From Drosophila pseudoobscura (taxonomy: Eukaryota; Arthropoda; Insecta; Diptera; Drosophilidae), in the NCBI RefSeq assembly GCF_009870125.1, contig NC_046679.1, forward strand, positions 11,904,001 to 11,968,000: a stretch of DNA of 64,000 nt, read 5' to 3'. A program made the translations under genes and the position numbers. The notes below the pieces were generated by a model, which was not told the origin of the DNA, did no database searches, and saw only the letters and a program-made list of their open reading frames with translations. Shown one piece after another: positions 37,036 through 49,100 of this stretch (the first letter of the stretch is position 1; each line of letters opens with the position of its first letter).

Positions 37036-37440
37036 GCCTAGCATGCACATTGGAAGTACGGAATGTCTTAAACTCAGCCAGCTGGAGGAGAATACTCGCG
37101 TCTCTGACAACAAGGGAGATATCACAGTACCTCATACGCACGCTGTGAACGCTACGCCCTGCACTGCAACAGGGAAGAGGGAGGGAAACCACACACCATC
37201 ACCGGTGTCGTTACACAGGGCTCGGTCGTAGGGAACATCCTATGGAACGCCATGTACGACGACATCCTGTTCGCACTACCGGACGGGGGCACGCTTCTAA
37301 CCAAAGGACAAAGGACAAAGAAGGCTTACGCTGCCTGGCTCGCAGAAAACAGCATAGGCCTTGCTAATAGAATGCTCGACCACTGCTGAGTCCCAACTTG
37401 TTGTGAAATACCTGGGAGCTTCAGCTTACCGTCTGGCCAA
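37036..37440 (+). mobile_element. Decayed LINE (LOA/R1-like) reverse transcriptase fragment
   Basis: Translating with frame shifts gives CTLEVRNVLNSASWRRIL followed by ASLTTREISQYLIRTL. In another frame CERYALHCNREEGGKPHTI leads to TQGSVVGNILWNAMYDDIL and FALPDGGTLL. These match conserved reverse-transcriptase blocks of non-LTR retrotransposons (the TLDVxNAFNSASW and GVPQGSxLGPxLWNxMYD blocks). The frameshift between blocks and the missing catalytic YxDD segment show it is dead. The LOA/Bilbo-like assignment is from family knowledge and moderately sure. Confidence 0.7.
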
Positions 37441-40400
37441 TTTTAAGCTTTCAAATTCCAAATTGATCATTTTTATGTGGTTTTTTCGAAATGTCTAATT
37501 TAAAAACTTAGGAAAAGCAGAAAAACAAATTTTTTTGAGAAAGTTGCACATATACAGCAGGTAATCTCGCGTATACCATTGACAGAGGTCCGGTCAATAA
37601 GATTTACCAACGATAGTGATTTAAGGCAGGCTCCACCCACAAATGTCGTCCAATAAATCAATTAAATCCAGATATGATCCTTGACGTTCGTGAAGGCAGC
37701 GCAGAATCACGTGGCAAAGAGTTAACTTCTTGACTGACAATTAATGCGACAGACCAACAGAACATGGCTATAAACATGCCGGCATGCCGGGGTCGACCCC
37801 GGCCATCTGCCGCTGCCGCTGCCGCCAGATATTGTCGACCGCAGGCGTGGCCTTTCCCGGACCAGCACGGCGTGGCAGGAGATGGATGCCTTGCCCGGGA
37901 CCGTTCTCTCTGCTACTCAGCCCGTTTAATGTAGTTGTTAATGCATAATGAGCCGGGCGACTCTCTGGGCCGCTCTTGGGTGCTCTTCCCATCGCGATGC
38001 AGTCGTTTTTTAAAGCGGTTTAAAACGCGCACAACCCTTTGCCGCACTCCGCGTATATATTTCCCTTGGTTTCCCTTTCTTGATTTCCCTTTAAACGCGT
38101 GTAAGCTGTGGCCTGTGCGAGTGTACAACATGCTGCGTGGTTTTTTACGTTTTGTGTCTTCGCTTTTTTATTATTGACTGCATTTTATATTATTATTTAA
38201 AAATTAATTATACGCCACGTTGGCTCTTTTGGGTTTTTGCCGCATTACTTCGTCGCATTTTTACCGCCCGTCGACGTTTTTAATTTAAATATAAAATATT
38301 GACTCGCCAACACAGCCGGGACCATATATTAAAAAATAGTTATCTCAAATTAATTTGGATTTACTTTGGTCCCTCCCTCCATCAACTCATCCCATCTCTT
38401 TGATGACTTTACAATTAATAAGCCCCGGCCAACGATGTCTCATTGTATACGGTCAGTATATCTGGGATCTAATCAGTTGGACAGGCACTAGCAGTGACGG
38501 ACTTGGCACAGCAATAGCTTTTGAGTTTACTTAGCGTTTAGCACTTTTAAATGAGGTATATTTTGAGCTTATTTCTGTGGACATGGATTCACATTCTTAT
38601 TCTGTGGAACTGTCCAATATTCAATCTGTATGTACCTTTTGCTACGCTGTGTACATTGTTGGCTTATAATCCCAATCGTATCCCAAAAGATAGAAGATCT
38701 AGTGACTCAAGTTAGTGGGCAGATTAATTGTTTCAGATTCAGTTCGTTCAGTATTTTCGTTCAGTATTTGAACAAAAATGTAATAAATACTGACCTCAGT
38801 ACCTTTTCGATGCCTTCGATGGAATAATCGTACAATTGGCCATAATCAAAGGGTTTTGCTGTAGTGGCAACCCTTTTATTCCCAACTAGAAGTATTTTTG
38901 TTTTCATTGTAAAGGGTACATCTTGCCCCGGACACTGGACTGTGGACTCTGGACTCTAGCTTTGCCATCGGTTTTTGTTTAGATTGGCATTTCCGGCATG
39001 GACCAGGCCAAGACCAAGTGAGATCGTGTGCGCGTGACTCCTAAAATTGTTGGCTATGGGAACATTTTTGTGCTGGCCAAAGCCTGGGCGTTGAAAAATA
39101 AAACGCGACCAGCAAAGGCTAAGCCAAGCCCAAAAGAGATAGAGAGGCAGGGCAGGGCAGGCTGGCAAATGGTCAGACAGGGGGAGGGGGGGAGCTTTCA
39201 AATGGGTGCAAAGGGCGAATCGAAAATAGAGGAAAATCAAGCGCTGGGTGGAATTTCATACTGTTGGCATGGCATCTCCGCTCCACTCCGGCCATGTCAG
39301 TGTGTGCGTGTGTGTGTGTGTGTGTGTGTACTATCCTTTGACAAGGACCACGAATGTGCTGCAGCAGGGTTTCGGTCGCCAGAGCTCGTCGTCCTTTGTA
39401 CCTTCTGGCCGCTGTCCACGTCGATGTGTTGGCCATTTTATTATATTTGCTCGCAGACATTTTTGCTCTAATACGAAAATGGGATTTTAGGATATAAAAA
39501 TTATGATAGATTACCGCTGCACTCCCATACTCCCATCGTCCTCCTGCCCCAGTCTTCCATAGACATTCTCCAAGTCGACAGAGCACTGCAGTCCCCTACA
39601 TGGCCACCGTCCGGGGCCTGCCCCATGCATCTTCGTGGAAATTGCGCCCAGCTTAGCTGGGGAAAATCATTTCATGATAAAAGTGCCTCTCAATTGCTTT
39701 GTTGCTTGTACTCGTAGAACGCCACTGAACGCTCTGCAACGGAACTCTTTCAGTTTTTTTTTTTTTTTTATTAAATTCAAGCCTGTACGAGCGGGAGGAA
39801 TTCCTGAGTGCCAGAGAGCAGCTGTCACACAATGGATCCATCCAAAGTCATAATCATAATTCATTATGCCGACTTGTGTATTATTATTATTATCCTGAAT
39901 TTACGGTTATTTTACTGCCCTAGTTTGTACTCAACTAAGTGCTCATATATCCCCATACATCCTCAACACCTAAAGAGTTAGTTAGTGAATTATATAGGAT
40001 AGTCTATGGCTATATTTTAACACGGCTTCGTTCCGTTGTGATATAGTAAGTCCTTGAACCTAACAGAGGCGTGTTTTTTTTGTATTGTGCAGCCAGGCTG
40101 CTACGGATTGTTTGATTTTCCAGTGACTAGAATCCAGTCGTTTATTGCTATCCTATATATTGAGCCCCACTGTTGGGCTTCGCTTAAGCCGAGTAGTAGC
40201 ACCATGACTGACCAGCCCGCCCACAATTTTTTTCAGTTGCCTTTGATGTTTCGCATGGCCAGGGCTGATAAAAAAAATGCTTATTTTGCTTTGATGCAAG
40301 CGGTCACGTCATCACTGTCTCTAGATGCATCTAGACATATGAGCCGATGTTTAAATCAGCTTGGATTCGCCGGCTAAAAGAAACCACCTGTAATCCATTG

Positions 40401-42727
40401 AAAACCATCAGGCGCAATTTTCACCCAAAAAGAAACGGTACACAATTACAGCGCCAATGACTGCGTGTCGCCCAAGTATGGAACTACATGTAGCGCCATC
40501 TATTTAGAGTATTTCAAGTTAAACAGGCTCTTTCATTTTACTCTACATTCCATTATACTTGTGACATGACAAATGACATATGTTCTACTTCTGAGACTCA
40601 TTTTACATGTTCAATTTCGGGCAGAAGAGATTGGATCCAATTTAGCTTGAAAGAAAGAGATAGAGCTCTATCATGGCAGACTAGGCTAGTTGGTTTTCGG
40701 TTAAGATATATTTACCGGTCGGACATAATGTGGAAATAAGTTCGATTCTTCAATTCTTGATAAATAATTTAAATCCACCCTGTTTTCAATTGCGATATAA
40801 TTGCGAATGCATTCCTGCGTTCCCTGCCAACAGGCGAACAAATTCTGTCTTGTCGTGAAAGCTCGATATATCGATACCAAATCCTACGCAAAAATGAGTT
40901 ACCCGCTCCTTTTGAAATCCTTTAATCCACAAAAATATCTCCACTGGACATAAACGAAGTAACGGCAAAACATTTAACAAATTTTTCTGTCGGCCGGCAT
41001 TTGGGAGGGCCCTGTACTTTGACGCAAATAGTCTATGGCTGTGGTTGCTGCATGTATTGTGTGAGAGCGGAGGGGTGAGGAACAGGCAGTTGCAGCGTGC
41101 AACATGCAGCATTCCCACAGCAACTGAAACTAAAAATGTAAATGTTTGCCTGTTCAAAGTTACAATTTCTTTTTTTTTGGCTTTGAGTACTTTCAATGAT
41201 GAGTTTTTGTTTTTAATTGGAAAATTAGCTCTTTTCGTGGCTGGTTCCGATATGGGCGGCTATGGCCTTGAATGCCACGCCATTGCTAATGAACCATCAT
41301 GGTACGAGACGCTTCCATGCCTGCTTCTTCCGATCCACCATTCATCCATAGCTGCCTTACATGCCCCTTATGACAGACCTGGAGATGGCACTCGCCCATG
41401 ATTTGGACTTTAGGCTCTGCTGCTTAAAGCGTGGTTCTATGTAGCAGGTATACACGAATATGCCATGGATGCTCTATGCGTGAGCTGGCCTGACCCCAAG
41501 GCACCGTCGTCTGAGCTTTGCTGAACCAATAATCTATGCCAGCCCTCTCTCACACATAGTATCCGTATTGTAAGCTGCCGATGAAGATGAACCTAGATAA
41601 CACATAGGTTAATACAGGCCCGTCGACTCGGAATACATTTCCTAATTGTCGTTGGCTGAACCGATTAAAAGAAAAATTTGACCCTGACAAAAAAAAACAA
41701 AACAAAAATCGTGATGCAATTTTGTGGGGATGTGACAATTTCGCAAAATGCCACAAAAAAAATGGAAAGCACGAATGGTGTTTACACTTACAAACATTAG
41801 GCTGTGTGTTAAAAAAAAATATAAAAAAAGTAATCAATGTGTGATTTATTTTTATAGCTCCAAACACGATTTTGTATGTTTTAAATTCTGATGAATATTT
41901 TTTAAGCTTATCTTATTTAAATCTGGCAAGCGACAAGAAAAATATCGAACAAATTATTCAGAGGACAAAAAAAAAAAAACTTAAGGGTCGGCTAATGCGA
42001 ATAGTCTATGGCCTGCCCAAGAGCTTATCAGATGAAATTACCCACAGCCAACAGGTAAATAGGATCTCATTTTCTTATATATTTGGATCTTCTTTGTTCC
42101 ACCTAAGTGCAGTCGACTGGGTCGCGATGGTCAGTCCGTGGGTTGCCTTCTCTTATATTTCGAATTATTATTAAGTTTTAATTAGGCAACAACAAATTGC
42201 CCAATGCATTGGAGGTACCCCCAAAGGTCGCTGCTGCGATTGGCCAACTGGCCGACATTTGAGCAAGTCAACGCCGGAGCGTCTCTGGTCTCCGGTCTCC
42301 GGTCTCTAAGGCTGTAACGTTCAATTAAACAGTAGTCTATGGCCCCCAGAAATGACTCAACCGTCCCCTGCCGCTTTTCGAGTCTATCGCTCTGCTCACA
42401 CGAATGTCGCGTGTTACCTGCGTGAGCCAGTGAACGGACACTGAGAAAACAAATAGTTCATGCACTGTGCTGATATGAAATTGTAAAAAAAACACTATAT
42501 ATTCAAAAATATGTGGAGGAAGCTGCTTTGTACGGAAAAGTTAATTTTTGGTCAATCTCAGTACTAGTTTATTATCATAGGAAAATTCCAAATTAACTCT
42601 AAGACGAACTTTTTCGCTCAGTGTATGGGTTTTTTTCTGTTGGTGTGTGCAAGCTCTGTCGCTCACTTGCACTCCCATTCTCCTTTGGGCAACGCCGCTA
42701 CAAGTGGCCTCAGGCCGAGCCGCGTTT
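37441..42727. other. Intergenic region upstream of Men
   Basis: No gene recognised in about 5.3 kb. It has a GT microsatellite at 39299-39329, poly-T at 39757-39769 and four copies of the 11-mer TAGTCTATGGC (from 40000, 41029, 42002 and 42333). A GGTCTCC-type tandem repeat lies at about 42286-42306. It may hold Men enhancers; that is inference. Confidence 0.55.
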
Positions 42728-42733
42728 TCAGTC
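42728..42733 (+). promoter_or_regulatory. Men: Initiator-like element for the upstream Men promoter
   Basis: TCAGTC matches the Drosophila initiator consensus and lies about 320 bp upstream of the ATG at 43048. GGTTCGGTTTC-type sequence follows within 30-45 bp, where downstream elements would sit. No TATA box is seen. Confidence 0.3.
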
Positions 42734-43047
42734 CGAGTTTAGTTTTTGATTCGGTTCGGTTTCGGGCGGTTCAGAGTCGATGATTGAACAACTTGGCAGT
42801 GCGGGTTACACACCGATTCGAGTGCAAAAACACTGTTTTAATATTGGTTATTAACGCTGCTCGAAATATTTCAGGCAAACCTTCGTGTCGCCGGTGCCAG
42901 ACTTGTAAAACTTGCCTTCAAAACACGAAAGGTTCTCTATTGTTGCATTCTCCCTTGGCTTATGAACGAACGTCAGGCACAGGCGCTCTGATTTCAATTA
43001 ACGAGCTCAGGTTTCGCTGGAGTTAATTATCCGAATCGGTACTGAAA

Positions 43048-43109
43048 ATGGGCAATTCCAGTTCCATTTGCGCCGATCGCAATGCCGTAAGAAATTTCGA
43101 TGAAAATGG
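43048..43109 (+). CDS. Men: Men alternative first exon: N-myristoylation-type start
   Basis: The ATG at 43048 in context GAAAATG begins [12 protein letters not shown], which fits the N-myristoylation consensus (Gly2, Ser6) with a nearby Cys8 for possible palmitoylation. A GTAAGG donor at 43110 leaves two bases of a Gly codon. These are completed by the C at 46822, so the exon joins the common N-terminal exon in frame. A second GTAAGA at 43087 would end in phase 0 and would not fit that acceptor. The function of the modification is inferred. Confidence 0.6.
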
Positions 43110-46100
43110 GTAAGGAAACGCAAAAAGAAACGAGGGGGAACGTTGTGAGTTGCTGCGGACACCGCAACTCTACGGTTATACCCGATACTAAGTCAGTATG
43201 GCTCTCCTCCTGCAGACGCCGCGAATATTTAACGACACGACAAAGAGTGCGTGCGAGAGAGACAGAAAATCAGTCTGAGCGTGACGTCAGGCGCTGCGTA
43301 GCCAGTGCAAATTGATTTGTTCCTTTTGGCTATGAAAATGATCTGATCTGATCCAGATTCAGCAACCTGATAGATATGGTCATTATCTATGATTCTGCGT
43401 TTTTAGTTTTCTCAAATCTGCAATATTGTGGATGCAACAGATTTTCGTCCTTTGTGGGGGCGGATGGGGGTGGAGCGAAATTCTGAGATATACGTTTTAT
43501 AGTGACATCTTAAAGGAGTGTGTGTACCAAATTTGGTTACTCTAGCCTTAATAGTCTCTGAGATTTGTGGTTGCCTCAGATTTTCGTCCTTTGCGGGGGC
43601 GGAAGGGGGTGTGGCGAAATTTGGACAGGAAACGGTCAAGGTCCGATATCACAGGAGTGTGGATACCAAATTTGGTTGCTCTGGCTTTTATAGGTTCTGA
43701 GATCCTTGAACTCATATTTTGCAATTGGCAAAACCGACCATGAAACCTGTGTGTTAGAGTGAGACAGAGCGAGAAAGAGTGAAATTGTTTTCGTGATTCT
43801 GGCTGTAATAATTATACGATCTGGTTCAGATTTTGCACTCTAGAAGATATAGTCATCTTCTACGATTCTGCGTTTTTAGTTTTCTCGTATCGTCAAAATT
43901 GTGGATGCCACAGATTTTCGCCCTTTGTGGGGGCGGAAGTGGGCGGGGCAAAGTTTTGAAATATTTTTGGAGCAGTGACATATCACAGAAGTCTGGATCC
44001 AAAACATCGTTGCTCTAGCTCTTATAGTCTTTGAGCATTAGGCGCTGAAGGGGACGGACAGACGGACGGACGGACAGACGGACAGACGGACAGACGGACA
44101 GACAGACATGGCTCAATCGACTCGGCTATTGATGCTGATCAAGAATATATATACTTTATGGGGTCGGAAACGATTCTTTCTGGACGTTACACACATCCAC
44201 TTTTACCACAAATCTAATATACCCCAATACTCATTTTGAGTATCGGGTATAAAAACACCAAAAAAAAACAGAAGCCCCGCAAAAGGCAACTGCAGACGAA
44301 GGGAGGACTTGAGGAGTGCGAGAGGTGCCTGATTAGTTGCTCAAACAGTGATACAATATTATTAGGCTCCAAGTAAATCAATCTTCAAAGATATTTCCAT
44401 CTCCATGAAATACTTCCATTCTTGTTACAAAAATCCATCTGAATTGAGATGAATATTAGTTCAACTGAGAGTAAAAGTCCATATACTCGAAGCAACACAA
44501 AAAGAGTGTATCAAAGCATTCCTCGAGTCATTTTTACATTCCATTCCACGCTTCTTCGTTTGATCCATTAGTAGCACTGTGTAGAATCTGTCTCCCCCTA
44601 CGTGTAGCTCCACCCTGCAATTAGTTGGCTTATTTAGACTTGCACGTGAAATAAATAAAAACAAACGCCCCGGCCACACCCCCGAGCTGTTGCTGTCAGA
44701 AATCTTCATCTGGCACTGTCATTAGTGTTTAACGATGCGATTTACTGGCGTTTTATCAGCGATTTACGCGCGACTCATCGACACCCGACGCATCGGACAA
44801 GTGGGGTGGCACACGCCACACCGTCCATCGATAGTTTGGGCGGGGCGGGCAGCAGGTGTCTGCATCTATAATTAACGATTTTCGAATTAAACCTATATTG
44901 GATCGCTGGAGAGCCAGAAAACACCGAAACCGAGCGACAGGTGCGTTTCGCTGCTCGGTCATGAAAGTTCTCGAAAAAAAAAGAAACAAAGCTTCAGTGA
45001 ATTATTAATATGGATGAAGGTTGCTCCGCACACATGTGTGTAATGTACCAATTTATTGGCATGCCATGTACTCGTACTTTCAATTTTTGTGTAATAATTG
45101 AATGGTTCAGACTTCGAAACGCACTCGCTCCTGACGCACGTGGCATGTGATTGCCTCAAGTGCAAACTCTGGGGACAGGTTGGGGATCGCTATGGTACGG
45201 AATATTGAAGGTTAAGAATAAGGTTTGATTTGCTCTGGTTCGCTATTAATTTTATAGGTAGATCTTAAAAGAATTTTACGCACATAAGATGAAAAAAGAA
45301 TTGGCAAAAACTTAGAACTTACTAAGAGGGCCTATACGAATAAAATATAAAATAGCAAGAAACCAATTTAATTTCTGAAATTTTAAAGTTTCCATTTTAC
45401 ATTGATTTTTCATTTGAAAGCCTACTATTTCCCAGACTGTAATCTACAAAGTTCTAAGCGGAATTCAAAATTCATACTCTTTTTCAACTCAAGTTATTAG
45501 AAAAACCTTTAAAAATAAGACTTTTCTCAAATTAAAAAGAGTCTGACCAAAAAAAACAATAATTCCTAACAAATTTTTGGAGCATAATATCAGAAATATC
45601 GGTTATATTTTTTTGCCTACGGATTTCAGCTAGCTTATCATATTTTGACCATACCTTTTTGTATATGCTGGACCGAACCCACTTAGGAATAGTTTTTAAC
45701 CGTTTTGGACCAATTTCCGTTTGAAACGTGACCTTGCAGTCATTATTGTTTTTTAATCACCCAATTTTCAGCCTCAAGGTAGTAACATTTTTCTTCCACA
45801 ATTCGAATTACTAATTCGGTTAAATTAGCAGTGGTATTTGCAATTCCAATCTGTATTCATCATTGGGGACAGTCATCCCCGATCATCCGTTTCAAGGTCA
45901 TTCTCGCCGCGAAATATCGTTCTGTCTATGAGATTTTCTGAGTTCCAATGAAAGGGGGGACCTCTTTATAGGGACGACACTGTGATCTGACAGTATCTGA
46001 ACTTTATCGAAATGCTTTCGTTCTGTGTTCTTTGGCCCAGACACTTGTATTGTTGTTATTATGCCACATAAACGGGCAAATAAATATATAAACATACATA

Positions 46101-49100
46101 TGTACATATGTATGTACACATTTGCCGCTTTTATCAGTCAGCTGATTTCCGTCCGAGCGCCGACAATCTGGCGAGAGTTAATCAGTGGAAGGAAAACATG
46201 CGAAAGTGTAAAATGTAAATGGCAAAAAGACTGAGCGAGAAATCGAGTGCTGCATGTTGAGCTCAGTTCCCTTTGAGTGCTCTAGCACGGTAGTCAGTGA
46301 AAATTAGCAAAATAGAGACGGTTTCTCAGAGACAATTACATACATACGTACAAGGAAAGCGGAATCGGAACGAACTTCAAGTGTCTTGTACATATAGAGA
46401 CCATATCAGGTGCAGCTACGATGTACTCTGCTCTCCGGCGCTATTCCGCGTACTCGAGCGGAACCTTTGGACGACGGCTCAAGCTGCTGTGAGTGTTAGA
46501 CTAATACATAATACCCACATAATCGTATGAGTCCTAACGAACAAGTGGGCGTGGAGCGGGGGCAGGGTTAATCAATGACATTGCTTATCACGGCTTATCG
46601 GATCGAAAGCCTGTCTGGAACTAGCATCACCTGTTCCGATTCGGCTGGAGGGATAAAGTCAAAGACAAAGTAGGGAACAGATGGCTGGCATTCCTTCACA
46701 TAACAGTCGATTCTCACAATTCCGTAATTGAATTACATGGCGCACATTCCCACATACTTACTATTCCCCTCTCTCTCTCTCTCTTTCTCTCTGTCTCTTT
46801 TCCAATATCTCGTCCACCCAGCACGCCGGTCTATCCAACTGCAAATAATTCCCACAGCCCTTCCAATGGCCAAATAACACCGTACCTTCAGCAGCAACAA
46901 CAACAGCCACAGCACGGCCTCTACAAAACCACAATTCCCGTTGGTAGCTCTCGGAGCACCAGCAGCAGCTGTTCTCACTGCCGAACAGCTGACCCGCGCT
47001 CAGGCGCACTAGCGAACAACAACAATGAGAGCACGGCAGCCACAACCACCCTGCCCACACCAGCCCACATTCTCTCTCGCACACACACCCATACGGCGGG
47101 AGCAGCACCATGTAGATGTGGCGACGCTCCGACGTCGGCGCAAAAATGGCGCAGTAGTCGTGTGTGTAACAATCATACGACTACAACGACGACAACACTC
47201 GAATACGAACTTTCCAATTTTGCAAAACTAACGACACAAATCAGTACGCAAAGCGACGGCGACAGAGCAACATCATCATCAGAAGCCCCAGCAGCAGCAG
47301 CTGACCGAGCAGAAGCAGCGAAGCCAAGCGATCAACTACAAGCAACGGACTTGCCGCCTCCACCGCAAGGACTTCAGCTATCCTCGCAGCACCACTGGAA
47401 CCAGCTTCACCGGAGTCTCAACGCTCTCCACCAGCAGCAACTGTGCCACAGCTTCCAGCCGCCGCAGCGTTCTTACAGCAACTGCAGCAACAACAACGAC
47501 GACATGAGCAAGTTAGTCAACATTGACCAGTATACGCCCCGCGATCGTCTGGGACTTTGGGGCACCGGCGACAACGAAGTCGTTGGAAGCATCTCCGGAT
47601 TAACCCGTCTCCACGACAAGCGCTATGCAAAGGTGAGTCCCCGCTCCGCTGCGGCTCTCTTCTTATGTATTTAGCCCTTGGGCAGCAGAAATTTTGAGTG
47701 GAAAAGTACCAGGCAAAAGTGTTGCGTGCAGGGTGGGTTTTTTTATGTGAATCTGCCCCGAGGGGGAATCGATGATAGGCTTTCCTGACTGGCATGACAG
47801 TGGTAGCCACGAGTCTAGTACCAGTCCCTACTCCGCTAGGATTTCACAATTCGCTGCTGGCTATTTTTAAAGCAATGCCATACAAAAATTCCAATTCATA
47901 AATACATAAATAACTATTTAACGGAAATGTCAGCTGACAATTCAAAGCAGAGAATAAAATATATACTTTTTGGCAGTTGCTCCATTTCTTACGGCGAGTG
48001 CGTGGTGTCTGGTGTGGGTGACCTTTAGATGACATAGCCGGGCCCACTGCGAGAGCGGGAGAGCAACAGCCAGACTGTCAGTCCAGTTTCACTCGAACAC
48101 GCGCCGCACTGGAAGACCAAAGCTCATACGATTTGTTTTTTTTTTTTTATTCATTATTTTTTGTGGCTGATGTCAGACGTCGGAACACACAGAAAATCGA
48201 TAGCAAGCAGCTATAATTGGTCAATTGGTCAATTAAATATCCTCCGGCTATCAAGCAGCTAACATGAGACCTGACAGAATTAATCTTTCAACTTGTTCTC
48301 TTAGATTGCATTTCAAGTTCAATGCCAATTTGCAGATGAGATGCGATGCTGTTTGTGCTTTTCGGCTTGCAATTGTTTTTCCGCTATTTTCGCATGGCAG
48401 ATGAGAGCCAATTTGGTTCCATTGTTGCTGCTGAGAGAGCACAGAGAGAAAGAGAGTGAGGCGCATGGGTTTTCTGTAGTTGTACCCGGTGCTCGAGAGG
48501 GACAAGGGCAGGTTTTATTTTATACAGCTGCATGCAGTAGCCAAAAGACAGAGAATGTTGTTTTACATGTTTTTATAAACAGCCCATTCCTCTCCCTGAA
48601 ATTGGGATATACACAGTTTTATATGTACTCAAATAGCGCTTCGATCAAACAATTATTATAGCCAGAATGACGAAATAATAATAGTAGGAGGATAAATATC
48701 AATTGCATTTCGCAACGTGAGCAGAAGCTTCAGTAAAGAACCCCTCCGGAAATGTTCTTCCCTAAATGCCCTTATTAACAATAATAATGAATATTCCCAA
48801 TCTCTTATTACGTCGAAGCACAATGTCAGGAAATGTTTAAACTGAAATTAATATTGTAGGCAGAAAATACCGGTATCTTTGTCTTATCGGAGATGTTATT
48901 CTACTTGGCTCCGAGCACGACACTTGCTTATCGCGGTGCCCTGTCTCTGTCCCCTACTTGAGTTCTGCACTCAACAGCTGATGTTTATATTCCAACTGGA
49001 AATGTTTTCATTTCTCTTTTCCGCAAACCGATGGAAAGTTTTCATGTTCTTATCGCAAAAAAAAACTACTGTCGGAAGAGAGAAGACAGAAGGCCGAAGG

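Larger units (their letters stand above)
43110..46821 (+). other. Men: Men 5' intron region (contains the second first exon and a transposable element)
   Basis: Between the two alternative starts the sequence is AT-rich and non-coding apart from the DINE-1-like element at 43176-44252 and the exon at 46421-46488. TACATATGTA-type palindromic repeats occur at about 46088-46118. A CT-rich polypyrimidine tract at about 46767-46800 precedes the acceptor. Confidence 0.7.

Noticed and set aside
40054..40377. 107-codon plus-strand frame upstream of Men
   Set aside because: It lacks motifs and overlaps the intergenic stretch with scattered TAGTCTATGGC copies. No evidence of coding.
43048..43086. Alternative donor at 43087 (GTAAGA) for the myristoyl-type Men exon
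   Set aside because: It would leave phase 0, which does not fit the acceptor at 46822. It could only join 51970 directly, which would remove the conserved segment before GLAFTHEER. The donor at 43110 fits better.
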